Positions 63,972-64,000 of a stretch of DNA of 64,000 nt are shown here, piece by piece (the first letter of the stretch is position 1; every line of letters starts with the position of its first letter). Location: positions 74,753,417 to 74,817,416 of the forward strand of contig OZ025239.1 of NCBI GenBank assembly GCA_964019155.1. The letters run 5' to 3'. The notes under the pieces are model-generated. The model searched no databases. It was given only the letters and a program-made list of their open reading frames with translations, and was not told the DNA's origin. The translations under genes and the position numbers were made by a program. The DNA comes from Osedax fenrisi. Lineage: Eukaryota > Annelida > Polychaeta > Sabellida > Siboglinidae.

Positions 63972-64000
63972 GTTAGTACATTATATTTTATTTATTGTCA

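Overview
This is an AT-rich (roughly 70-75% by eye) animal nuclear DNA window, dense in (TA)n and (ACT)n microsatellites and in mobile-element debris. It holds two convincing multi-exon genes and one single-exon gene remnant or exon. The gene content (creatine-kinase-type phosphagen kinase, an IL-17-like cytokine exon, a secreted CBM14 + LamG-like protein) and the many endonuclease/reverse-transcriptase LINEs point to an invertebrate bilaterian, most likely a lophotrochozoan (mollusc, annelid or relative). That placement is inference; the sequence does not fix the species.

Layout. 1-3 kb: pogo/Tigger transposon remnant. 3.1-3.5 kb: IL-17-like exon (+). 3.5-13.9 kb: AT-rich DNA with a MITE, a hAT element with perfect 8-bp target duplications and a LINE fragment nested inside it, hairpins and LINE debris. 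15.7-26 kb: minisatellite and microsatellite country, including a 16-bp repeat of about 55 copies, an (ACT)n run of about 130 triplets and a 21-bp repeat carrying nine CACGTG boxes at exact two-helical-turn spacing. 27.96-44.01 kb: an 11-exon phosphagen kinase gene (+). Intron 1 carries a young 6.36-kb Ty3/gypsy-type LTR retrotransposon (antisense) with identical LTRs but an internal 1305-bp inverted duplication. 44.6-50.6 kb: LINE and hAT nests plus two isolated exons paralogous to the gene at 62 kb. 50.66-54.74 kb: a decayed second gypsy-type element (-), whose reverse transcriptase has lost a catalytic aspartate. 57-61.3 kb: decayed LINEs on both strands. 62.06-64.0 kb: 5' part of a secreted chitin-binding/LamG-like gene (+) that runs off the window.

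The most unexpected signal is in splicing. Of 17 5' splice sites fixed by protein homology or reading phase, 13 start GTT (often GTTAGT) instead of GTA/GTG. Other points worth a look: the predicted N-myristoylation signal and 55-residue acidic C-terminal exon of the kinase, the fold-back rearrangements seen in both LTR elements near the RNase H-integrase boundary, and the repeated location of mobile-element ends next to (TA)n tracts.
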